Source: Arctopsyche grandis
Lineage: Eukaryota; Arthropoda; Insecta; Trichoptera; Hydropsychidae
Direction: 5' to 3'
Assembly: GCF_051622035.1 (NCBI RefSeq)
Contig: NC_135365.1
Coordinates: 11,388,001 to 11,452,000 of the forward strand
Length of the DNA stretch: 64,000 nucleotides
The position numbers and the translations under genes were made by a program. Shown piece by piece: positions 13,001 to 25,900 of this stretch. The notes below the pieces were generated by a model. That model did not search any database. It was not told where the DNA came from and saw only the letters and a list, made by a program, of their open reading frames with translations. Numbering within the stretch: position 1 is the first letter of the stretch; the number at the start of each line of letters is the position of its first letter.

Positions 13001-13966
13001 ATGTAGTCAAAATTTCCATTTCATTACTCTGCTCTTGCTCTAGACAAAAATCTACTACTCTAGAGCTACAAGCTTTAGTCTCACAACATTATAAATCAAT
13101 AAATACTGCCAAGAAAGTGAAAAAACTCATAAAAAATCTTGAATTCCAAACAAAGTTGGAGCAATGAAGTCAAAATTTTCATCTTATTACTCTGCTCTAA
13201 CTCTAGACAAAAATTTACTGCCCTAGAGCTACAGGCTTTAGTCCAAAAAAGCTTTTACTTGAATTCCAACCAAACTGAATGAAGGAGTTGGAGCAATGGA
13301 GTAAAATATTTCGTTTCATTACTTTTGCTCTAGCTCTAGACAAAAATCTACTGCTCTAAAGCTACAGGCCTTAGTCTAACAACGTTCAACGAGTATGTAG
13401 TCTAACTGATTCAACAAGTACTATCAAGAAAGTGAAAAAACTCATAGGCAAAGGGTCATATCACCCACACATACTATTGATTAGATTCAGCTGTCCATCT
13501 GGTGTTTTCTCAATGTTGCAACAAGTGGACTTGACATTCTCCGTTAAATCCGGAATTATGCAAAAGCGTAGGAAACACAGCATTAACTGAGCCCCCATGA
13601 TATCATTAGTAATTCCACACGTTCGCTTTTCTTCACAAAAAGCGTCAACCATACGCCTATACTTGTTTGTGTTTCACATGTCACCCGTGTAGACTGGTAG
13701 CCGCTCGGGTGGACAGATTAAAATATACTTAAAAAAAAAATACATATGTAATTTATTGCATCGACTCCTATATGGATTAGTCGTTCAGTCCACCCGTGCA
13801 GCTCGGTATATGTAGCAAGCTACTCTGCACCGTTGTGGTTTTTGTGTGTGTGAGCTTTTTGTGTTGCCCCATGCAGCTTGCAGCACGTACAGTATCACCT
13901 CCATGGACCAACTTTGGGAGCATCATCCCCGTCGCTTGAGCGAGGCCGGCCTCCGTAGAACCTCAG
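7096..13966 (+). CDS. CLIP-190: CLIP-190 N-terminal coding exons (three short exons before CAP-Gly 1)
   Basis: Exon 7096-7158 has a good acceptor (TTTCACTTCAG) and contains the ATG at 7116, giving [14 protein letters not shown]. Exon 11735-11818 continues in phase with [16 protein letters not shown], an acidic, Ser/Thr-rich stretch. Exon 13877-13966 continues with a segment including [18 protein letters not shown]. All three end in phase 1, matching the start of the CAP-Gly exon. This low-complexity region varies between species and isoforms, so similarity does not prove these exons. The support is open frame, splice sites and phase. The ATG inside the third exon (MDQLWEHH) could serve as an alternative start. 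The introns are long (4.6 kb and 2.1 kb) and repeat-filled. Confidence 0.68.
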
Positions 13967-16900
13967 GTGAGCACCGCTGCACCCTCGATACTTTCCTTGT
14001 ATACTGGCTTCCCACGATTCACCACTTTTCCTTTCTCTATCTACATATATACGAACAGTTTTATACTGCCTTTCAATTTGAATTTTTATAACATTCAAAT
14101 TTTTCTTCTTCTTTAGTCTATAGTTTCGAGGAATGCTTTGTCTTAGTGTGCTTGCTTGCTGTTTATTTTCATATACATATATGGTTTGGCTTTATTATTT
14201 TTATATTATCTTGCTATAATGCTGTCCGTTTGGACGTATTAAGTCTGCTGCATAATCAACGAAGTAAGGTAAACTTTATATTAAAAAAAAAAAACTTATT
14301 TTTAAGTTCATTCATTTATTCTCACCTTATCGAAAAGTCATTTGTCTCATTTATTTATATAAATAATATTATAATTAAATATTAATATAATTAACATCAC
14401 ATCATTATCCAATTGACTTAATAATATGACATCCAATTATCGTATTAATAATGTTATAATATACTATGTAATAAAAAATATGATACATTGTAATAAAATG
14501 AGTGAAATTCCCTTATTATGAGTGAGTGTAATTATTCTGTAACATACATATGTGTTACAGATAACCTTACTTACATACTATAATGGGATTTTACCATACG
14601 AATTTGTATTAAGGTGGATACAGACCTGTCTAATTGCAGTTTCAATCTATAATTTCATGCGTCTGTTTGTATCTTAATATAATATTTGCATAAAAAAAAA
14701 GTAATTTTGTAATGTGTTGGGTATTCAGACCACAGCATTGTGCTGACGGAAGATACTGATGGTTTTATCATCGGCGATAGAGTGTATGTCGGAGGAAGCA
14801 AACCCGGTCAGATCGCATATATAGGAGACACACAATTCGCTCCAGGAGAATGGGCTGGAGTCGTACTCGACGAACCGATCGGTCAGTTTGTTACATTCAA
14901 ATAAAAAAAAATTCACGCAGTATTGTATATAACTGAAAGAAATCATGAAACATTGTAGGGAAGAACGACGGATCAGTGGCCGGCATCAGATACTTCCAAT
15001 GCGAACCCAAACGTGGTGTATTCTCTCGTCTGACACGATTGACGAGAGATCTCATATCCTTACCTTCCCCCGCATCGCCGGCAAGCGATCAGGGAAGCAT
15101 ATTGAGCGAAAGACCGTCAATTGCCAACGGTGGACCACGACAGCTGATGTCACCAGCACCAGTGGCTTCGACGCCACGGCCGAGACTACCACGCTCTGTC
15201 TCTCCTAATGGCAGCATGAAAAGTTTCAGCAGTAGAATGAGTATATTCAAATACCTGAGCGAAAATTGGATTTTATTATATCGTTGAGTCTCTTATTGTA
15301 TGTGGAAATTTTTCCTTGTTTAGGTACTTCTTCGATATCGCTGGGAGAATTGAAAATTGGAGAGCGAGTTATCGTATCTAGTAGTCAAGGTAGTAAAGCA
15401 GGTACATTGAAATACTTGGGCACAACAGAATTCGCTCCCGGACAGTGGTGTGGAGTTGAATTGGATGATCCGATTGGTAAAAATGATGGATCCGTCGAAA
15501 ACAAAAGGTCATTTTGTTATTTAGTTCATAATGTTTCATAATAGCAATTTGATAGAGTTGCCATGTCAGATATTTAATTTAATAATACAGTTTTTTTCAC
15601 ATCAATGCCGTCGAAATGATATGCACTTCAAGTTTAGATACATATGTGTTTAGGAGGCCATAAAACCGCCCACTTATTTATAGTCATTTATAATACAGTT
15701 GCAAAAAACACTATTTCAAATCTGCATATGCATTGTTTATTTCTTTGATCCATCGAAAATCTAACTACTTTACATTACAATAGTCCATATGCAATTTGAA
15801 TGAATCCTTTACAACAAACTTATTATATAAATTAAATAACAATGGGTAATTAAATATTTTTGTTTCATATCATTATTTTTTATGAGTTTGGTTTTAATAT
15901 AATAACAGGTTGCCTTGGATATTTCGATATAATTATTCTTCTTCTTCCTCATTTGCTCAAAGCTGATCACCGTGGTCATTGATATCATCTGGAATCCGGT
16001 GGACAATCCGCTTCCACTAATCCCCGGTCCTGTTCCAAGTTGAAAGCAGCGTTTAGAGACGATCCCGTCAGTTATTTAATTTAATCCGACCATCTTATGG
16101 GGGACTGTCTTCTCACTTGCCTTCTCTCTAGTGTTCCGTTGATTGACAGCTTTTCTAGTCTTTCTGAAACTGTCAGCTCTTTGAGGATGAAGATGTTCAT
16201 GCGTCTTGCTGTCCATGGAATGTTCAGTCCACCTCCAACACCACATTTCAATGGCTTCTAACATGTCCTTTTCTCTCTTTTTAACCTTCCATGTCTCGAC
16301 TCCATACAATTCCATAGGGATTATCATAAATCGCACCAGACAGATGTCTAATTTTCTCATTATAGAGCGGTTTTTCCATATCTTTGTCAAACTGATCATC
16401 GCCGTTTTCGCTATTCTTATTTTTCTGCAGATTTCTGATTGGCGTCCTTCTTCTCTTGAGATCAAGATACCTAGCTAAATAAAATCTTTGACTTTCTCAT
16501 AGTCTTTTAAAGTGTGGCGGGTATTATTGTAAACATGGCTGTTAAATGTGAAGGGAGTAAAGTGGCAGCCACCAACATGGTCGAATCGGTTCCAACCCAC
16601 AGGAGGCGACCCAAACTCAACCGTGTCTTAGAGCCCTTACAAAAGCATTGAACTTTATGAGAGACTCGAATCTTTCAACGATGAGGATTTTCGTTTATTT
16701 CTTAACCCAGGTTCCCTGGCTCAAGACCTGGGTTGACCTCGATTGAAAATAATTTATTCCGAGTATTCAAGTCAATCGTTTCCCATCAGAGTTTGCTAAT
16801 TTATCTGATTTCATTGTTGAAACGGTTCCTCGTCAAATTGGCAAAACCGTCCTACCCACTATTTAACCCTTTGAGTGCTGACGTTTTTTATGTTGAAACC

Positions 16901-19900
16901 CCGCCACGCTGAAAATTTCGCCAACATTTCCAACTAGAATTATTTAGAAATCCAATAGAAAGCAGGTATAAATATTGTAAGTAATCCAAACAAACCCTAG
17001 ATAACTACCGCCGAGCATTTCGGGTTTTGACTCTCTAATATATCTTTACACAATATAAAATAAACAAAAGAAGTCTATTAATGAATGCATTTTTCCAAAA
17101 CCAGTTCCATCTTCTTCATTGTTGTTAAAATGCAATGCTCACAATCTAAATGCCAAATCACAATCTAAAATACTCCGAAGTTAGGGATTTCCATCGGGTA
17201 ATTCTGCTATGGTTATAAGTTCAGAAATTCCTGTGTAAACGAATTTTTATAAGTGTTGACAAATGAATGACACGGATTACACGACCCACGTTCAATGCAT
17301 TTGTTTTCAATGCTACCTGAAAAGGCTTTTAGCTGGTAGTATTCTTGTTTACTTTGTACACGCTCAAAATACAACGCCTATCAGCGTATTTTATACCTAT
17401 GGACTTGTCAGCAAAACGCCGAACGGCGTTGGTCAGCATTCAAAGGCTTAAAATTTATAATCTGTATATTTATATATGTAAACGCTTAAAACCATACGTG
17501 TCGCTCAAGGACAACCTGTAATGGCATCATTGTATATTAAAATATAAATAAATATCTTAACTCTACATATGTATGAAAATGTATGCATGGCATTTCTATT
17601 ATAAAAGCTGATTGAATTTGTATCAAAATTAAATGAATTGTAATAGTATATGAATATGTATTGTATTTTCAATTAGTTGAAGGTAATAGTAATTTCCACA
17701 GGTATTTCGAGTGCGCACCCAGGTTCGGACTCTTCGCGCCGGCTTCGAAAGTCTCCCGTTCCCCGTCCAACCGACGTCCCGGCACGTGCGCTGTCCATGG
17801 AAGGGGATCCCCGCCGGACTCACTGGCTTCCTCAGTCCGCAGCAGCATCGGAAGACCACGATTGGGCGTGACAGCTTTGGCGGGTAGCCAGGTAGGCTAG
17901 GCGGTCCCGGCGGTCCGCGCCAGCCCCTGGTGCCCCGCGGTTTTCGCGGCACCACCCCGTCACTACCACGCCGCCTACGTCTCTCCCGACATGTTCGACA
18001 AGGCCATTATCATCACCACGATGTACTGAATGCTTCACGAAACGTTTTTCTGGATTCTTACAACGGCGCCCGGCAACCGTGCCGAACCGTCGTACAACAT
18101 TGCCGACTTTTTCACTTTGATCAATGTAAATATTTGAAGGTTGTATTCATTCTGTGATGGAATTGTAACATTATCATTTTGTTGTGTAATGTTTGTGTGT
18201 GTATTATGATCACAAATGAAAAAGTCTGCAAGTTTTGATATTTCCCTATTTGGTTTGTGCCGATTGCATGTATACTACCTTATTTGTATCAATGCTGCTT
18301 TCTATTACAGCTTTATAAAGAAACAGTTTGACAAAACTGCTGAAATCTTACTTTTTATATTTATTTATTATTATATTATATTTATATCCTCCCTTAAGGG
18401 TCGTCCATAAATTATGTCACATGACTTTCAATCCCCTCCACCTATCCCTTTCATCAAAAAATCATCATATTATATCAAACCTTTCTTCCCATTGACGTGT
18501 GACGTCATTTATGGGGTCTATAGTGTTTCCCCGAGACTCCCTGTATCAGAGTAGCAGAAAAACTTACTATATATGATAACTAAAGGACTATCTTGCTTTC
18601 ATCATTGTTGGAACGTGTATTGTACGATCGCCCTAATGAGTATCTGTTCATTAATTATAACCTGTATAAAGAATATATACAGGATAGTTCATATGTATAT
18701 ATGTAACTTTGTACTAAAATAAACCCTGATATAGTACGAGTTCGGGGAATCATGTTTCGACAAAAGGGACTCTTATCTATTTATGGATGACTCTTAAAAA
18801 TCAAAGGTACCTGTATTAATTTACACAAATGTAAAAAAGGTTTGTCACTTTGCTAATCATAACCTATATGAATATATAACTTTTAACATTTTCTAACTAA
18901 TCATAACACCTTTGTATGAAGTTTGCCTTATCAATTTGATAATGTATATTTCATATTGACTTTGGATTTTTTCGTTTATTTATTATTTAAAAAAATATAT
19001 TTCGTGCACTTTTAAATCCCTGCATGCACATGCTTTTTAAATGGACGATTTGTCTGATGATTATTCTGCTAGAGATCTCTTTTTACATTCCTATATACAT
19101 ATATAATACAATATGCATGCGTAAATGTTTGTATTTTTATTTGCCATATTTACGTGTGGGTGTATTATAAAATGAAAACGAATCCAAAAAAATGTAACTT
19201 GCGTAGAACCGTTGAGTACATTAACATGGTGGCCAACATGGCGGTTGAGGCGTTAGCGTCGTGGTAAGACTGAACTGAAATAAAATGAATAATTAGTTTT
19301 ATATGATGATAGTTTATATAATAAAATAAAATGATAACTATTTAACATACATAATTTTTAAACGTATAACGTATAATCTGTTTCCTTTCATTTTTTTCAA
19401 TATATAATTAAAAGTAGTTTCAAAATTTAAAAACTAAACATAAATATAAATTAACATCATTTAATATTTACTTATTAAGGTCTGTTCATACCTATCCAGC
19501 ACGACCCGTATCCTGCAGGTGTCATGCAAGTGCGGATAGTATTCTTTGGTACATTATATGGACGTATTCATACACCATTCGCGCATGCGCATTTACGCAT
19601 TCATGCGCGTCCATATAGAATGTACTAAAGAATACTGTCCGTACTTGCAGGATACTTGCAGGATTCGGGTCGTGCTGCATAGGTATGAACAGACCTTTAT
19701 TCGTTAACTATTTTTAACATAAAAAAGTTGGGCTCCGTAAAATTATTATTATTCAATCAAATATTTTTAATTTAAAATTACAATAAAATAATACGTAAAT
19801 ATATTAAAATTAACTACATAATATAATATTAGTCGTATGATTTACTTTGTCGTTTAATTTATTTGGATAATAACCAAGAATTAATGAAACTTATAAAAAA

Positions 19901-22900
19901 GCATTTAATATGATTGTGTGTATTATATGAAAATTAAATAAGAGCATAATCAAAATTAATATTTATATTAATATATTTCAATATTCAAATAGAGGGGGTC
20001 TGGACCTCGAGCGAGTTCGACGCCTATGTCTGCCAAAAATACATTACAGGTAATTGTTAAAAGAAACACGGTATTTTTACTATTATAATCAATTATCATT
20101 ATATTGTATCATCAATAAATAAAGGTACCGAAACACAATCTGTAATTCACAAACTCGATTATTAATTTACAATTTTTAACAGTATGATGTTTTTTTTTTT
20201 AATAATACTATAATATATACTATTATTTTGCCTTATGTATGTTATTGTTATTTTTATTAATTTATACTTTGTAAATAAATTTAAAAATGCTTTATAATGT
20301 ATATTTATTTATATTTACTATCCCCTTCCTTTCATCCTATCTAATGTCAAAGCTTTAAAGTATACAGAATAATAACATGTGTATATGAACAACTTTTGAG
20401 TGTGTGCCTGTCTGTATCTACAATATATTGTTTGCATGAATAATAACACATGAATTAATATGATTTGTAGAACATATTTGAATTTTAATTAACAAGCGTA
20501 ATAATCGTATAAAAATTGAGTAGTATTTCTGAAAAACATTAATATTGTATGAAGAGAATGTCGATATTTGATTTTTTAATTAGTATAATACTCGCCTAAA
20601 TTAATATTTTCATAAAATGAGAAAGTCAAAAGATTTCTGTCGCCTTTCTTAATTTATCCTGGAATATCCAAATATTTTCTGAGCCTTTTTTTTTCAGTTT
20701 TTTCTCAAGTAGGCGTACATCCATAGTCTAAATTTTCATTAATAATTTGCATACTATTATAAAAATTTCGTTTATTTTCAACGAATGATTTCTATATAAT
20801 TGATATTGCTAATTTCTATTACGCCGATTAAATGAATAAATATATCCAAGGGCCGAAGAGAGGGGGGGGGGGAAGCTGGGGGAAAAGTTCTGGGGCCCAG
20901 ACTACTAGAGGGGTCCCGTATCGGGACGTTCGATTGACCGATATTGATATTTCATATTATTCTACATAAAAATACATATATTTATTTAATGCTTTGTTTA
21001 TTATTTTTCGATCCGCACATTCTTTGAGTCCATGTTAAATCGTACCGGTTATACCATACATTCTTATTCAATTATTTTAAAAATAACAATCAACAAATAT
21101 GTATTTTGTTAATAATTCTGATAGATTTTTCGCATATTAAAAATGGGTCTATCTCACGGGACCGAAAGTGAAATGGTCGAAAAAGCAAATATCGGAAGGC
21201 AAAGATCGAAAATCGAAAGATCAAAAAAAAAGGATGCATGGTAAACGGTACTATGTATATATAATATATATTAGTGGCACTCGGTGAAATTATCTCTCTT
21301 TTTGTCATACAGCCTTGTTTAATGTGCGCGCGCAGGATACGGGAGGAAAAGCCTGTTCCTCTTGTATCCTGCTCGCGCAAATTAAGTGAGGATGTACGAC
21401 GGGGGGAGAGAGACTTTTACCGCACGGCACTGATATATATACTAACCGTTTTTCATATGTATGCACGGTAAACGAACATTTTCGACTTTTTCACGGTCAC
21501 CCATTAAAAATATATCTACAATATCTTATTTTTAGTTCATCATAGGGCCCGGAATTATTTTCTAGGTCTTCTCAGTATATAGTAAGGTGAATATATCAGT
21601 ATATACATATAGTAAGGTGACCATTCGTACTGTTTTTACCAGTACAGTACTAGTTTTTTAAGTATCTGTAATAAACCAGTATAAACCATACACTGATAAA
21701 AAAGTACCCTTTTTTATGAGTAATTTTGATGAGATAAAACCAGTACACTTTTTTTATCCAATAGATGAATTTAAATATACAAAGCCTTCAGCGAAAATGA
21801 TGTCTCTTACAAAAATATTGGCAAATTAGTCAAATATTGTCTTACATATGCATCTGCCGAAGGACTTTTTTCTTCGATGAACAATATGGGTCCAATGATA
21901 AAACGCAATATTGAATGTTAAAACTTTAAAATGTTTGCTAATCGATAAGAAAAAATTTAACCAGTTCTGTATAGTTCTGTATATTAAAAAAAAATAATTC
22001 TTTATATTAGTTTTTAATAATAGAAGTAATTAGAAAAGCAATATTTTTTTGTTGGTAAATTGCCCTGGTTTTCAATTTGTAAAAATTGATCACCTTAGTA
22101 TATAGCTTAGTACAAAAAAATCAAATAGAATGATTAGGTTATTATTTTTGATTTTGTATTTCAATAGATCATTAAAACGATAATAAATATCTAATAATAT
22201 CAAATGCATTATATACATATGTAGATTTTTGTTTGTTTTGACAGTAAATTCCCAATCAAATAAATGTATAGTATAATAACTTCGTTCCTGAAGGAAAATC
22301 TTGCTGCTCTTTGCTGAAGCCTATACTACATACCTAAAGAATAAACTACAAGCTATGTATTTTTCTGAAATCCAGGCCCCTAAATTTATGAGGTCCATGG
22401 CAGCTACCTCTTCTGCCTCCCCCCTCCCTTTGATATGGCGATATAGTCACAATAGCCCAAGATATCAAAGAAATGTAATATTAATAGAAGTGGCTTTAGG
22501 TGTTCTTTTGTTGTCAAGTGACATTCTGTCCACGGACAGATCTAAATAATTTTAGCATCAGTCGTATTTGACGCTTGGTGCCCGACGTATGTCCGATAAA
22601 AACTTCTCTGTTTGTTTATATTACTCGCAAGATGGGCAAGCATCGGTAAAAATTGCACAATCCATTCAAAAACACACAATAAACAACATGGGATACATTT
22701 TTATAATTAAATTGATCCAATTGTATTCCGTGCGTTGTAGCGTATTTATAGAGACGTACCGCGTAAAATTGACAGCAATTATTTATTCGTAAGGGCCCCT
22801 CTATTCTTATTACATCTCTCTGCAAAATGTCAGAAATTGACATATTTTTCAAATTTTTTCTTGAATAATTTACATAAGATCTTGTGGATGTGCATATGTG

Positions 22901-25900
22901 TGTTTGTGTTTAAAAAAATCAAATCTTATTCTAAAAACTACGATTTTATACGACTCATGAATATATTTGTTTTTAAAATGACAAAAGAAAACTAATTTCA
23001 AATTATGTTCAAGTGAAACTGGTTCTGATTTCTCTGATAAGCTATTTTTGGTTCAGATATCTCTAATCAGATTGATTTCATATAACTTTAAAAATCAAAA
23101 ATAAGAATGAAACATTTTTCTTTCAAATTGTGAAGCTTTTTAAAAAGAGGTAAGGTTAGGTTAGGTTGTAAATACAAAATAAACATTTTTCTTTCAACTT
23201 GTGAAGCTTTTTAAAAAGAGGTAATGTTAGGTTAAGTTGTAAATACATGTAGACCTACATACATATGTAATTGGAATATTGAACAAGTTTCAAGTCTCAG
23301 ACTTTCATTGCAAGACAAAATTGTATTCAGGGATTGAAAATTGAATTTAATTGGTTGCATTATGAACATTGATAAAGTCAGCACTATAATTACCTGTTAC
23401 ATAGCAAACTATGATTATACTCAAGGTAAACTTATATAAAACTACATATAGCCTTCTCATTACAAAGGAAATGTCTGGTGTTGAACAATTGCAATTGAAT
23501 TTAAATAAAGATTGAGTTTTGCACTCAGATCAAGTTTTTTATGTAGTCGAAAATGATAGGTTAGATTAGGTCAAATTTCAGGTTACTTATTCATGCAGCT
23601 AAATTATATAAAGAAATTTTTATATTATTAAGATAGTCATCATTATCATATCAAATATATTCTTGGCTCATGTTAGAAATGAGTTTTCGAAACTGTACAC
23701 TAATTGATCAGGTAAAAGCAAGGGCCAAAATCCTGCGACTGCTTAATAAAAGTGCTAATTATATAATTAGTTAGAATATATTGCTTCTTTTTATACATAT
23801 ACGTATATATTTCATAATGAAAACATCAATATATCAATCAATTCAAGCACAATTGTGAAATGGATGATAAATGTGTGCAAGCATGAGTCTCGTTTTTTAT
23901 ACTTATCAAGCTTTGACCTTGGATAAAGATGTCTACTATAATAATATTCCTCTATTATATTTTCCTAGTACATTTTGCGTCTTATTGTTTGTGAATTACA
24001 GATTATGTTACTATAAATATTGTTAGAATGATTATTAAGTATTATTTTTGTACATATTTATTTTCGATGGAATTATTTTCAGGAATTGTTGAGAGAAAAG
24101 CAGCAGCATATCGAACGATTGATAAAAGAACAAGAAACAGAAAAAGGTGAATTGGCTAATATGTGTTTGAAGGTAGACCATTTTGAAAAAGAATCAGCTA
24201 CTCTCAAACTAGAAATTGAGAAGGTATAAAATAAATCTTTTATTTATATACATATGTATGCATATTTATGTATGCCTTTGACTATTTTCATTTTATTTAT
24301 AACTAGCATTTAGAAGAGATGGAAAAGTTAAAAACAGAACGAGAACGTGTAACTAGGCAGTTAGAAGATGAGAAACAGAAAGTAGATGATTTAATGTTCC
24401 GCGCTGAAGAGGACAATATTCACAAAGAAGATTTTGGTGTTAGTTTTTATTTGAATTATGTATATAAATATGCATATTTGTATTTACATATATTTTGTAA
24501 TTAATTTTATCTTTTTTTTTATTTTATTTTTAGAAATTAAAAGATGAATTAACTGTAAGTATTTTACTATGCTATTTTTAAACTTAAAATTGTCTTGTTT
24601 AGCATCAAACACAAGCTTATTTAAACTTTCAGAGCGAGAAAGAAAAACAGGCAGTTACTATCAGTAATCTAAATGCAGAACTATCTAAAATATCGTCTCA
24701 ATTGGAAGAACTTCAATTGCAAAGTGAGCTAATGTCTTCTCAACATAAGGCTGAAATCGATATAATAACAGCACAACACAAAGATGAAGTGCAAGCTGCC
24801 CAAGGTTTTTCATTTTATTAATTTTCTTCATTATGCTATTATCCATGATGTATTGTTTTATTAATCCATGATATATTATTGTTAGATCTCTCTACCGAGC
24901 TTCAAAGTTTGTTGGACGAAGCTCATACGTTATTGAGAGAAAAGGACACCGAAAAAGAAAATGTGAATAAAAATCATTTTGATGAAATGAGTAAAATTAA
25001 GGTCGAATCTGAAAAAACCATTAACGAATTGAAAACGAAATTAATGGAAACGGAATTAGAATTGTCTACCCAAATAACTTCTTCGAATGATAGTTTAGGA
25101 GAATCTGAAAAGAAACTGGCCTTATTGAATGAAAAACTTGAAAAGTCTACTTTGGAGCATACAAACACTATTAGGGATATCAGAAGTCAGTTGGAGCAAA
25201 AACAAATTGCACTCGATAATAAAATTCAAGAATATAATCAATGTATGTATATTTTTTTATTAAATTTGATCAAATTTGTGATTTTTTTTTAACGTCATTA
25301 ATTTTTATTTCAGTAACTGCTGCTTCAAAGGAAACTGAATTAAATTATAAAAAAGAAATAGAGAAAGTAAAAATGCAGTTGAGTTCCAAAAATTTAGATT
25401 TTGAAACAATTACTGAAAGCAGTAAACTTTTAGAAGATAATATAACCTCAATGCGATCTGAATTAGATGGTGTCAAATTAGAATTATCAAATAAGGTGAC
25501 AGAATTAGAATCGGTAGCAAATAATTCCTCAAAAGAATTTAACGTGATTCAAGATGAAATGAATCAATTGAAAGAAAAATTATCTATCAAAGAATTAGAA
25601 CTGAATAAAACTGTTGATGAATATAAAATTCAACAAGCAACTTTAGAAAAACAAATAGAAGAACACAAACAGCAAGTTAGTGAAAATTTGAAAGAAATTG
25701 CGAATTTACAAACACAAATAGTAAATTATAAAGAAGAAGTTTCAAAATCAAATACGACTTTACAAGAAGATCATGCAAAGCAATTGTCAGAACGTGATTC
25801 TAAAATTATTTCACTTACAAAGCAAGCCGAGGAGCAAACAGTAGCTGTTAAAAATTTGGACGAACAAATGCATGCGCTTTCCACAGAAAAGAATAAACTT

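Larger units (their letters stand above)
20050..24082. other. Large CLIP-190 intron
   Basis: 4.0 kb. Holds the MITEs at 21144 and 22466, the hAT-like element at 21613 and the duplication at 23111. At 20862-20900 a G-run flanks GGGGCCCAGAC, possibly an element end. The rest shows nothing. Confidence 0.5.

Noticed and set aside
17629..18157. Several GC-rich ORFs around the CAP-Gly 2 exon on both strands
   Set aside because: Shadows of the exon at 17702-17891; the plus-strand frame continuing beyond 17891 stops at once (GTAGGCTAG).
23154..23176. Interstitial telomere repeat (TTAGG)n
   Set aside because: Only two units, inside a 71-bp duplication; not a telomeric tract.
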